This document shows, in pieces, positions 32,801-39,672 of a DNA stretch of 43,249 bases. Both the position numbers and the translations under genes were made by a program. Positions within the stretch are counted from its first letter, which is position 1, and the number at the start of each line of letters is the position of its first letter. The stretch is from an uncultured Campylobacteraceae bacterium (GTDB lineage Bacteria > Campylobacterota > Campylobacteria > Campylobacterales > Arcobacteraceae). Below the pieces are notes generated by a model that saw only the letters and a list, made by a program, of their open reading frames with translations, ran no database searches and was not told where the DNA came from. The stretch spans positions 1-43,249 of the forward strand of contig CAJXPH010000002.1 in assembly GCA_913057765.1 (NCBI GenBank), given 5' to 3'.

Positions 32801-35800
32801 AATGCACTCTCATCTACTGTTAATGCAATCTCATTTGCTTGTGCTTTTTCTACTTCTGCATCCGTTAATCCTGCTTCTGGTCCATCATCTTCTATCTTAA
32901 AGAACTTTCCATTACCAACATCTAATCCATCTGAAGTAGCACTATCTCCATCGGCATCTGTAATTGTTTGTGTTACAACTAGTGTATTTGCAATTGTTGT
33001 TTGTAATACTGATGCATCATCTGAATCAGTTGTATTTGCATTCCAGATATTTGCTGGATCTACTTGATCATCATATGCGATTGTTAAAGCACCACTACTA
33101 TCAATTGATATTGTAAATACTTTATCTGTTCCATCTATACCACTTACAGTTCCATCTCCATTATCTACTAGAAGAATCTCTGCGCCTTTTCCATCTACTT
33201 GTGTATTATCTAAGATATATAATCCTGATCCTACATTAGTTGCTGGTGAAATTAAGTTTAATTCTAAGTTAAATGTTGTTGTTCCTGCTCCATCTGTTCC
33301 ATAACTTCCTGCTGCTGTACCACTAAAGGCTGATGATACATCAACTGTAGCACTATATATTCCATCATCTGTTAATGGAAGTTCTGACTCATCTAATATT
33401 GCTGTAGTTGTCCATTGTACATTTACATTTACATCATTAAAATCACCATCACCATTTGGTATTTGTAAGTCTTCCCAATTTTGATTACCAATTAAAGCAT
33501 TATCTTCAACGTGGTCTTGATTATCTTTATTTAAACTATCTTCATCAAAAAGGACATGAGAACCTTGTCCTACAATAGGAGTACCACTTGAAGTAATTTC
33601 TGCTTGCCATTGACCATCAGCATTCTTCACAAATGTTACTTCTGTATTATCATTTAGATTTGTATTTTTATTTTCTCCATTAGGAATAATAAAGAATCCA
33701 ACTTGATCTTGTGTATATCCTGTAACTGTAACAGGAACAGTATCTGAATCATGAACATCATCCCATACAATAACACCTGTAGTTGGCTCACCAGTAACTG
33801 GATCTTTTAAGTAGTAACCATAGCTATTATGGTAACCAGCAGAAGATACATCATCATGATTAGTTATTGTAAATTGATTACTCTCTAATAAATTTATATC
33901 TGGGCTAGCAGCTGTTGGTCCATCATCTTCTATCTTAAAGAACTTTCCATTAGCTACATCTAAATCACCTGATGTTGCACTATCACCATCTGCATCTGTG
34001 ATTGTTTGTGTTACTACTAATGTGTTTGCTGTACTTGTTGTTAAGGCCTCTGTATTATCACCATCATTCGCTGGTGATTGATCATGCCAAATATTATCTG
34101 GATTTACTGTATCTACATATTCAAATGTTAAATTACCTGTAGTAGCATCTATTTTTACAGTAAATACTTCATCTCCTGTTGATGCTACGATACCTGTTAT
34201 TACTCCAGCTTTAGTAACTAGTTCTATTTCTTCACCTTTCCCTACTTCTCCAGCTGTTGTATTACTTGGGTCTAAAATATATAGTCCTGATCCAATATTT
34301 TCAGTTTTTAGTGTTAGATTATATGTTGTACTTCCTGCTCCATCTGTTCCGTAACTTCCGGCAGTTGCAGTACCTGTACTAAAAGCAGCTGCTACATTTA
34401 CTGATGCAGTATATACTCCATCTCCTTCTACAGCTACAGTATTTGGATCATCTTTCGCTGATTCATCTAATGTAGCTGCTGTTGTGTTATAGTTTGCATC
34501 TACTACTGATGCTGTTGGTCCATCATCTTTAATATTAAATGCACCTACATCTACTGTAGTATCACTTGATACTAATGCAACTGTTGATGTATCTGTATCT
34601 CCATCTGCATCTGTTACTGTTTGTGTTAAGTTAATTGATACATCTACTTGATTTAATTGTCCAAGTACTAGGCTCTCTGTATCATCATGATCTGCTGTAT
34701 TTGAATGCCATACATTCTCAGATTGTGTAAATGTTACATTTGTTCCTGTATTACTAATTGTGAAGTATGTTACTCCACCTGCTGTACCAACAATTGATCC
34801 ATTCACTTCACTTAGTAAAATCTCTGCACCTTTTGCACCATTTACACCTAATGCAAATAATCCTGATTGAACTCCACCTACTGTTGTACCTGTTGCATTT
34901 GTTAAGCTAAGTGAATAATCTACACTTCCTGCTCCATCTGTTCCATATAAATCTGTTGCTGTTACTCCACCTACTCCTACTACTTTAAATAAGCTTGTGA
35001 AGTCTGCTGAAGAAACTCTATCTGCATCTGTATCTGCTGGATTTGCTTGTTGTAATGCACTCTCATCTACTGTTAATGCAATCTCATTTGCTTGTGCTTT
35101 TTCTACTTCTGCATCCGTTAATCCCGCACTTGGTCCATCATCTAAGATATTAAATTGTGCTACATCTGCTGTATCTTCACTTGATACTAATTTAACTGAT
35201 GCGCTAGCTGTATCTCCATCTGCATCTGTTACTGTTTGTGTTAATACAATTGATACATCATCACTATTTAATTGACTTAACGCAATACCTTCTGCATCAT
35301 TATGATCATTTGTATCTGAGTTCCAGATATTTTTAGCTTGTGTAAATGTTACTACTCCATTTGCGTCAGTACTGATTGTAAAGTAAACTTCACCATTTGC
35401 TTTACCTTCAATATCTCCAGTAACAGCATTTACAGTCATGATGATTTCATCACCTTGACCAATTCCATCACCTGGTGTTGCAACTGTATCACTAGCATCT
35501 AATGCATATAATCCTGAACCTAGAGTTGTGATTGTTCCTGCTGAATTAGTTAAGCTTAATGAATAAGCTACACTTCCTGCTCCATCGGCTCCAAAATCTG
35601 CTGATGTACTACCATTTACAGTAACTGTTGAGAATAAGCTTGAAAAATCTGCTTTTGAAGAACTTGCTCCATCATTATCTGTTGGATCTGTTTGTGCTCC
35701 TTCTGTCTCATCTACTGCTAATATAATGTTATTTGCATCTGTTTTTGATGTTTCTGCTAATGCTGTTAATCCTGCCGTTGGTCCATCATCATAGAACTCA

Positions 35801-37884
35801 ATATCTAAGGCACTTTCACTTATAGCTGAGTCACTATCTCCATCTTTATCTGTTACTTTTTGTTCTACTTTAATTAATCCGTCTAAATCTAACGGAGTAT
35901 TTGTATCATTATGAGAAATAGCTGTTGAACCATCGTCTGAATGCTCCATTGCAGCATTTTGAGTAACTGTTACTTTTCCAGTTACACTATCAATTTCTAC
36001 TGTAAATACTGCTGGTGTTGTAACATCTCCATTTACATATCCCGCATATCCATCTGCAGTTACTACTAATTTAATCTCATTTGCTGGAACTGATTCATCT
36101 GCTCCGGATAGAAACAATCCTGTACCGACTAAAGATGTTGCAGATAAACTATATTCTACTGTACCTGCACCATCTGCTCCATAATCTATTGGACCAAATA
36201 ATCCACTAATATCTGTCGCTGAAATTATTGCTGGTACACCAAGTCCTGTTCCTGCAGTCATATCTGTTGTCTCATCCAAGTCAACATCTGCTGTTACACC
36301 TGGTTTTGCCTCAACTGTTGGTCCATCATCTTTAAATATTAAATTTGCACCTATATTTAATGTAGCATCATCTTCTGCTGTATCTTCATCATTATCAGTT
36401 ATCACATCTGTTCTTGTTAATGTTACTAAATCATCAGAAGCTAAGCTTACTGAATCATCTGGATTTGTCGCATCTGGGTGAGTTAATGCTCTTATTTGAT
36501 CTAATGTAACAGTACCCGTAGAATCAACTGATACAGTGAATACCAGCAATCCTGTAGTTTCAGTTCTACCTTCAATTACTCCTGCATTATTAGTTAATAA
36601 TACTTTTTCACCAGTTGCAATATCAATTAAGCCTGTATCTGCATCTGCCGCTTTTACATCTAAAGTATATTTTATATCATGAGATTTTTCACCATCTGCT
36701 CCGGGATGACTATGTGAATTAAAATTATAAGCAAAGTTTGCACTTGCATTTGTACTAAGATCTGTTTCATCTACAATTAATTCTGGTTCTCCACCTTCTG
36801 ATTCTTGATCAACATATACATCAATACTTGGAACATCATCGATAATATTAATTTCTAGTTGTCCACTTGCAGTATCACCATCAGCATCTCTAACTGATAT
36901 AGCAATAAAGTCTGAAACTGTATTTGCGTCATTATTTGATGAATCCCCATCAGCTAATTCATCATTATGATCTAAATTAGTTGTAAGAGTATATGTAAAA
37001 CTAACTACTGATACTCCAGCTGATACTTCAGTATAACCATCAATTACAAGAGTTCCTTCTCCAGTATTAATACCAGTAGAATCTGTTGTATTTGTAGCTA
37101 ATAATTGATCTACTGTAAATTCACGTCCACCAATTGTTACAATTGATATACCATCTGGAGATTCAATTCTAAATGTTCCACTAACAATATCACTATCCCC
37201 AGGATTAGATCCATGATCTAGACCTGCTTCATATACAATACGACCATCACCAATAATTAATAAAGGATTACTATCTTCTTCTCCAGCATCAACTTCACCA
37301 TTAGGCTCACCTCTATCAACAGTTAATCCTCTACCTCTTGCATCAACACCGTATGCTTGTCCTGAAGGATCAATAATACCTGAGTTAGCCCCAGAATTTT
37401 GACCTAGTTCTCCACCAGCTGCTGCTGCATCTAATCTTTCAAGTAAAGAACCAAAGTCATCAATAATAATACCATTTTGGTAATCTTCATCAGGATTAGT
37501 TGTATCAGATAGTAATTCTTTTAAATCACTAATTACTTTATCACCTTGAAACTCATTGTTTAATGCAGTTTCATTAAGTTCTTTCATACCATCATTATCG
37601 TCCATGATTCCAATAACTGTTTTTGTATTTTCATTAACTGCATTATCAGATTGCTTAATTAATTCTGCCATACCTTTAAGGTTTATTACTAATCTTTCAC
37701 CATTTCCAGCAAAGATAAGTTCAACAGATTCTTCTCCATCTGCAAGGTTAAAAGTATGTTTTCTACTTCCATCAGTGTTATCAAAATAAAACTGTTGTCC
37801 TTTACTTGGACTCAATGTAGTATCTTGAGTAATCTCTTTCGTAGTTTGCGAACCGTCTGGGTTTTTAATTATCAACTTGATCAT
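23830..37884 (-). CDS. Giant type I-secreted adhesin (4684 aa): N-terminal module, many DDGP-delimited extender repeats, DUF4114-like and jelly-roll-like inserts, three vWA domains, T1SS-type C-terminus
   Basis: Uninterrupted ORF; extender consensus LTVDETNL..VTLTRTD..TDNDGDTATDS..IGANLTFKDDGP; VCBS-like segments; three DxSGSM MIDAS motifs; C-terminal ELKIFGENGDKVTLEGGDSNWTNSGKTEIDGEVFNVYEG. Confidence 0.93.
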   Translation of the reverse strand: MIKLIIKNPDGSQTTKEITQDTTLSPSKGQQFYFDNTDGSRKHTFNLADGEESVELIFAGNGERLVINLKGMAELIKQSDNAVNENTKTVIGIMDDNDGMKELNETALNNEFQGDKVISDLKELLSDTTNPDEDYQNGIIIDDFGSLLERLDAAAAGGELGQNSGANSGIIDPSGQAYGVDARGRGLTVDRGEPNGEVDAGEEDSNPLLIIGDGRIVYEAGLDHGSNPGDSDIVSGTFRIESPDGISIVTIGGREFTVDQLLATNTTDSTGINTGEGTLVIDGYTEVSAGVSVVSFTYTLTTNLDHNDELADGDSSNNDANTVSDFIAISVRDADGDTASGQLEINIIDDVPSIDVYVDQESEGGEPELIVDETDLSTNASANFAYNFNSHSHPGADGEKSHDIKYTLDVKAADADTGLIDIATGEKVLLTNNAGVIEGRTETTGLLVFTVSVDSTGTVTLDQIRALTHPDATNPDDSVSLASDDLVTLTRTDVITDNDEDTAEDDATLNIGANLIFKDDGPTVEAKPGVTADVDLDETTDMTAGTGLGVPAIISATDISGLFGPIDYGADGAGTVEYSLSATSLVGTGLFLSGADESVPANEIKLVVTADGYAGYVNGDVTTPAVFTVEIDSVTGKVTVTQNAAMEHSDDGSTAISHNDTNTPLDLDGLIKVEQKVTDKDGDSDSAISESALDIEFYDDGPTAGLTALAETSKTDANNIILAVDETEGAQTDPTDNDGASSSKADFSSLFSTVTVNGSTSADFGADGAGSVAYSLSLTNSAGTITTLGSGLYALDASDTVATPGDGIGQGDEIIMTVNAVTGDIEGKANGEVYFTISTDANGVVTFTQAKNIWNSDTNDHNDAEGIALSQLNSDDVSIVLTQTVTDADGDTASASVKLVSSEDTADVAQFNILDDGPSAGLTDAEVEKAQANEIALTVDESALQQANPADTDADRVSSADFTSLFKVVGVGGVTATDLYGTDGAGSVDYSLSLTNATGTTVGGVQSGLFALGVNGAKGAEILLSEVNGSIVGTAGGVTYFTISNTGTNVTFTQSENVWHSNTADHDDTESLVLGQLNQVDVSINLTQTVTDADGDTDTSTVALVSSDTTVDVGAFNIKDDGPTASVVDANYNTTAATLDESAKDDPNTVAVEGDGVYTASVNVAAAFSTGTATAGSYGTDGAGSTTYNLTLKTENIGSGLYILDPSNTTAGEVGKGEEIELVTKAGVITGIVASTGDEVFTVKIDATTGNLTFEYVDTVNPDNIWHDQSPANDGDNTEALTTSTANTLVVTQTITDADGDSATSGDLDVANGKFFKIEDDGPTAASPDINLLESNQFTITNHDDVSSAGYHNSYGYYLKDPVTGEPTTGVIVWDDVHDSDTVPVTVTGYTQDQVGFFIIPNGENKNTNLNDNTEVTFVKNADGQWQAEITSSGTPIVGQGSHVLFDEDSLNKDNQDHVEDNALIGNQNWEDLQIPNGDGDFNDVNVNVQWTTTAILDESELPLTDDGIYSATVDVSSAFSGTAAGSYGTDGAGTTTFNLELNLISPATNVGSGLYILDNTQVDGKGAEILLVDNGDGTVSGIDGTDKVFTISIDSSGALTIAYDDQVDPANIWNANTTDSDDASVLQTTIANTLVVTQTITDADGDSATSDGLDVGNGKFFKIEDDGPEAGLTDAEVEKAQANEIALTVDESALQQANPADTDADRVSSADFTSLFKVVGVGGVTATDLYGTDGAGSVDYSLSLTNATGTTVGGVQSGLFALGVNGAKGAEILLSEVNGSIVGTAGGVTYFTISNTGTNVTFTQSENVWHSNTADHDDTESLVLGQLNQVDVSINLTQTVTDADGDTDTSTVALVSSDTTVDVGAFNIKDDGPTVDVTANPEIKTLILEESFENFRTGNGWHVEHGGGDINGQDNSTDTTITGDHGVVWDLNAEGVEIQKNIVTTSDDGSSHAELDPHDFDGQDGNTVMTTPVTLIGSDSYELSFAYQPRPSDKESSDMKVTFGGKELTIDSDSNGVLTITTNPSDNTVQYTTTTDANGWVTIDVVYSGITGTTADLTFEGLADSNKLGALIDDISLTGVSGGVEPTLVVDETNLNIDNSASFAGLFSATKDAGTDGEQSHDIDYSLDVKSSNVDSGLVDTATGDNVLLKVDAGQVVGYVTIAGVETTVFTVSVDNVGNVTLDQKRAVIHPDVTDHDDAVNLSADDLVTLTRTDTVTDNDGDTATDSDTINIGANLTFKDDGPLIDAVANNESLVTLTTQDAQTEGAAFDTDTTSANFGGVFASTGANYGEDGAGNIDVDNYNLSVKNANSGLTSGGVAITLSLVNGEVVGTAGTTDVFKVSVDASGKVTLTQYEVLDHPNTNSNSEIISLVNGKIELSADVTITDKDGDTASDSAIVDLGGNLRFQDDGPVINIDKTTAAEPNLTVDETNIAISDKANFASMFTVVTSDAGADGEDASKSSTEYTLDVKAANTDTGLIDTRSGEKVLLTENASGVVEGRTETGGLLVFTVTVNATTGEVTLDQQRALSHPDAANPDDTVSLTSDDLVTLTRTDVLVDNDGDTDTDSVKLDIGKNLLFKDDGPAVDVKKTAITEPTLTVDETNLSINDNANFAAMFTVKEQAGEDEKDASKSSTKYTLDVKADGADSGLVDVATSEKVVLTDNAGVIEGRTETGGLLVFTVSIDESTAEVTLDQQRALKHPIAGDNTNNEHDDSVTLNADDLVTLTRTDIITDNDGDTATDSESIEIGTNLTFKDDGPTVDISSKDDSRVILRTDDVDTKGTASDVETSSYNFGQTFQSSPGSITGGADGIAKTETEYKLSAVDGTDSGLTSHGVTIVLNVINGEVIGTAGSTEIFKVSVVESGNDAGEVTLTQSEAIDHVDENADNDATNNDANLATLVDNLIKLSATVTVTDKDGDTASDTETINIGSNLQFTDDTPSSSDSAASLDATAGPVNLVFTLDISGSMGSGVSGTGQDRLEVAIDAMEELVAKYESLGSDVLIQVNTFNATASGDGSWMTSSQLETFLNTLNHSGLTNYEDALEETEDNYSLSPNGGDTYVYFLSDGNPTTEINDGAAEESGYLDSARVADWNTFVNNPGNEIDKVFSIGIGSSVSTTYLAQVSADYLEVADPAKLSDTLQGTVVTATGSLTFDFGADGAADGTGVKLDGGKLAFTWGDGDSTNALSEITTTGTNGAITWTITDGTVLVGTINGETVIKVEATGINTANPEYSISQFDKDAGITGVTIPFTVTDADGDSSSSNLNVSVDSSPTVLGDDNTVYEKGLTSVPDTSEIATGTFKVTSPDGIARVTIGGVVFTEAQLEAIHNTTTPSSPINTGEGSLLITDYDQSTGEISYEYTLTATIDNDSKPGATDTEFVDNITLELEDSDGDTTNGTLKITIVDDVPVAQDDLTTTLVEDTATTKVEGQVLTNDESGADAPEAFVSWNIAGDPDVAELNTYGTLKLNADGTYEFVLDNSLAKVQALKTTDLKTFNFEYTMKDADGDEDTAVLTIKIQGAKDGADVETAKATGADDVVYEAGLSPDGTESATDKEIATNTFDISTTDGIKNIVVGGDTFTIAEIKALASTNQTVDTGEGTLKLTGFTGDDFGGTVSYEYTLKATIDNDSKAGATDTKFDDKLDITVNGISGTTATDELIVRIMDDAPEANDDTTATLVEDAAVTKVEGQVLTNDISGADAPKAFVSWDTVGDADVAELNTYGTLKLNADGTYEFVLDNTLAKVQALTDTDLKTFTFNYTMEDADGDEDTAVLTIKIQGYTEVPPTLVVEGAEVDEDFIPNVGNETDPDTDAVANQHEDSGNINVTNADDVVFKAGQTTTLTSESQAISLDYSNGDKTITGTSNGEVVFVATIAANGKSYSFELMGQLDHPVMDSEDTVNLPLIIEASNNDGKVTDTLNVTIADDIPSAGDATATIDLNTDPVNLVFTLDISGSMNDIVAGTGKDKLEIAIESIEELVAKYESLGSDVLIQVNTFNASASGTGDWMTSSELTTFLNGLNHSGLTNYEDALKETEDNYTLSPNGGDTYVYFLSDGNPTTEIDDGSNEESGYLDSARVTKWNDFVNDPVKDIDKVFAVGIGTSVSTTYLSQVSADVVEVDDPADLSTTLQDTVVFETGSLDFNFGADGEADGTDPKLDGDKLAFTWETPTATDALGNTVAVTWTVTEEGKVLTGTVNGEIVAKIEAKDVLSDTPKYEITQLDKSSGITDLNVPFTVTDGDGDSTTANLDIDINIPVDTQPSSYGEINTVQLGDTTTNLVITFDVSGSMGGDKLALAKTATNNMIDKYDDLGDVKIMLTSFGNYGQTLTGTGGTVWLTVSEAKAYINGFSAGGGTNYDDALLDVTAAMASEQVPASDQLISYFVSDGNPTYGMADNDNNGSYETRTGNGSNTQGVTDAIANTFKALPFTETYSVGIGSASLRPYLEEIAVDGASDVVIVQNASDLDATLQNSVSASVSGNVADNIDYDVDGAGGIVSIKVDGVDYTNSFTDKVTSEGGKLSFNITDGSYTYKAASSNFNSDTEEVFEVKAQDADGDVTKFDLTIKVDVTPHETENIVDLADTDTIDLSSVLTNHSTTAVDGVDMTDGKANNLNIDLSDIVILDDDPELDELKIFGENGDKVTLEGGDSNWTNSGKTEIDGEVFNVYEGTNGTSNIKVLIDEDVSIEPDL
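32308..32871 (-). repeat. Identical direct repeat, copy A (pair with 34561..35124)
   Basis: By-eye alignment shows about 564 identical bases at a constant offset of 2253. Confidence 0.85.
34561..35124 (-). repeat. Identical direct repeat, copy B (pair with 32308..32871)
   Basis: As copy A; antisense ORFs at 32744 and 34997 begin with the same peptide MKSAEETLSASVSAGFACCNALSSTVNAISFACAFSTSASVNPA. Confidence 0.85.
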
Positions 37885-37917
37885 GGTATATCCTTTGATT
37901 TTTTTATTTTATACCTT

Positions 37918-37951
37918 ATTATATATAAAAAAAGTCTCTAATTAGTCTCTA
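37918..37951 (-). promoter_or_regulatory. Candidate promoter of the adhesin gene with tandem direct repeats TAGAGACT
   Basis: Minus strand TAGAGACT-N3-TAGAGACT (11-bp period) just upstream of TATAAT (37918..37923, complement). Confidence 0.5.
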
Positions 37952-38056
37952 TATAAGAATTTAATAATTTTAATAAATAGATAGTTTAGAGGCCTATTAT
38001 TTGGTAGTTTTAATAGATAATATATTTAAAAAGTAATAAAAATAACTAAATTATTT

Positions 38057-38857
38057 TTAGTTTTTAGGAGTAATAATTTTAAAAAGAGCGCCTTCTTTTG
38101 TGTTTTCAACCCATAGTCTACCATTCATATTATTTTCTATAATAAGTTTTGACATAAATAAACCAATTCCTGTTCCGCCTATTTTTTCATATGTAAAAAA
38201 AGGTTTAAAAATATTTTCAACAGGCTTTACATTAACGCCACCTGCGTTATCTTCAATAGAAATAAGAACATCTTTTTTTGTTTCAGAAACGATTATCTTA
38301 ATTTTTGGTTCTTTGATTTTTCTCTGAATTAGAATATCTTTTGCGTTATTTATTATATTTATAAGTACCTGTGTATACTCATTTTTATACCCAACAAGTG
38401 TCGGATTTTTCTTAATTATAATCTCAAGCATAATATTATTTGCTTTTAAACTTGAACTTATAATATTAAGTGAAGCATTAATTTGTTCAGATAGTTTGAA
38501 TTCTTCTTTTTCTTTACTAGTTGCAAAAAAGTCTCTAAAATCATCAATTGTATTTGACATGTATTTAGTTATGTCATTTAATTTTACAATAGACTCTTTT
38601 AATTCTTTTTTATCAAGTTCTAAATCATAATCAAGCCTTGCTTGAATTGGGATAAATAAAGATGAAAGTTCCATCAAAGGTTGTCTCCATTGGTGTGCAA
38701 TGTTATTTAACATCTCTCCCATTGAAGCCATTTTATTTTGGTGAAACATTATCTTATCTTTCTGTCTATTTTTTTCAACTTCAACAGCGACAAGTTTTTC
38801 TAACTCTTTATTTTGTTCCTCTAATTCTAGAAAATCATCTAATTTAGTTTGTCTCAT
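38057..38857 (-). CDS. Soluble sensor histidine kinase (HisKA + HATPase)
   Basis: H-box NNIAHQWRQPLMEL, N-box QVLINIINNAKDIL, GGTGIGLFMSKLIIE; N-terminal coiled coil, no TM segment. Confidence 0.92.
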   Translation of the reverse strand: MRQTKLDDFLELEEQNKELEKLVAVEVEKNRQKDKIMFHQNKMASMGEMLNNIAHQWRQPLMELSSLFIPIQARLDYDLELDKKELKESIVKLNDITKYMSNTIDDFRDFFATSKEKEEFKLSEQINASLNIISSSLKANNIMLEIIIKKNPTLVGYKNEYTQVLINIINNAKDILIQRKIKEPKIKIIVSETKKDVLISIEDNAGGVNVKPVENIFKPFFTYEKIGGTGIGLFMSKLIIENNMNGRLWVENTKEGALFKIITPKN

Positions 38858-38877
38858 AATAAATTGACAAAATCAAC

Positions 38878-38901
38878 TTATGGTAGGGAGACCTACCATA
38901 A
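38878..38901 (-). terminator. Hairpin between the WG-repeat and kinase genes; terminator, attenuator or processing site
   Basis: TTATGGTAGG-GAGA-CCTACCATAA, 10-bp perfect stem, weak T-tract. Confidence 0.4.
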
Positions 38902-38902
38902 A

Positions 38903-39664
38903 TTAGAAATTTTCTCCACGTGTAAAGATTGTTTTAGTGATTTTTTCACCTTTTTCATTAATATATGCAACGTGTCCATTACCGACAACTTTTGCATAAC
39001 CTTTAGAAAAATCATATCCGTATTCATATGTAGGTTCAACTACAACTTTACAAGTATCATTGATGTATCCCCATTTTCCATCTTTAACAGTTCTTGCAAA
39101 ACCATTATGAAGATTATATATTTCATCATATACATCATTTATTTTTAAGTCCATATCCTTTGTGATACAACCCCATTTTCCATTTGCATTAGATTGTACG
39201 AAAGCTGCATTACCTAAAAATTCTCTAGCATTTCTAAAGATTGGTTTTTGAATTACTTCAAACTCATCATTTAAAAATCCGTATTTATCATCAAGTTTAA
39301 TTACAGAGAAGCCATTAAATAATTTTGTAATAGAATCATAAATTGGTTTTACAACCATTTCATTATCCTTATTTATTACTCCATACTTTCCTTTGTACTC
39401 TGCAATTGCATAGTCGTCTCCATAATAATTATGAAGCCAATGTAAGTTAACTATATTAGGGTGATCTGTTTTAATGTTTTTATTCTTTCTATCATCAAAA
39501 TTAGATAACTCATCATATACAGGCTTAACTATAACTTCATTACTATTTGCTAGAACCCCATATTTTCCCTTTTCATTAACAATTGCTATGTCTTCTTTAG
39601 TTGAACAACCAGTGAAGAATAGTACTGCTAATGAAGTTGTTATTAAAACTTTTTTGAACATCAT
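38903..39664 (-). CDS. WG (KWG)-repeat lipoprotein
   Basis: Lipobox LFFTGCST; repeats GKYGVLANSNEVIVKPVYDEL, GKYGVINKDNEMVVKPIYDSI, GKWGYINDTCKVVVEPTYEY. Confidence 0.88.
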   Translation of the reverse strand: MMFKKVLITTSLAVLFFTGCSTKEDIAIVNEKGKYGVLANSNEVIVKPVYDELSNFDDRKNKNIKTDHPNIVNLHWLHNYYGDDYAIAEYKGKYGVINKDNEMVVKPIYDSITKLFNGFSVIKLDDKYGFLNDEFEVIQKPIFRNAREFLGNAAFVQSNANGKWGCITKDMDLKINDVYDEIYNLHNGFARTVKDGKWGYINDTCKVVVEPTYEYGYDFSKGYAKVVGNGHVAYINEKGEKITKTIFTRGENF

Positions 39665-39672
39665 TTATATCC

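Larger units (their letters stand above)
29609..36330 (-). repeat. Imperfect tandem extender-domain array inside the adhesin gene
   Basis: About eleven DDGP boundaries (+ strand GGNCCATCATC) near 29609, 30133, 30648, 31149, 32267, 32879, 33914, 34518, 35133, 35780 and 36318. Confidence 0.85.

Noticed and set aside
23830-37884. CRISPR-like array suggested by regularly spaced GGNCCATCATC
   Set aside because: These are codons for conserved DDGP at domain borders, in frame, spaced about 500-1100 bp within one ORF.
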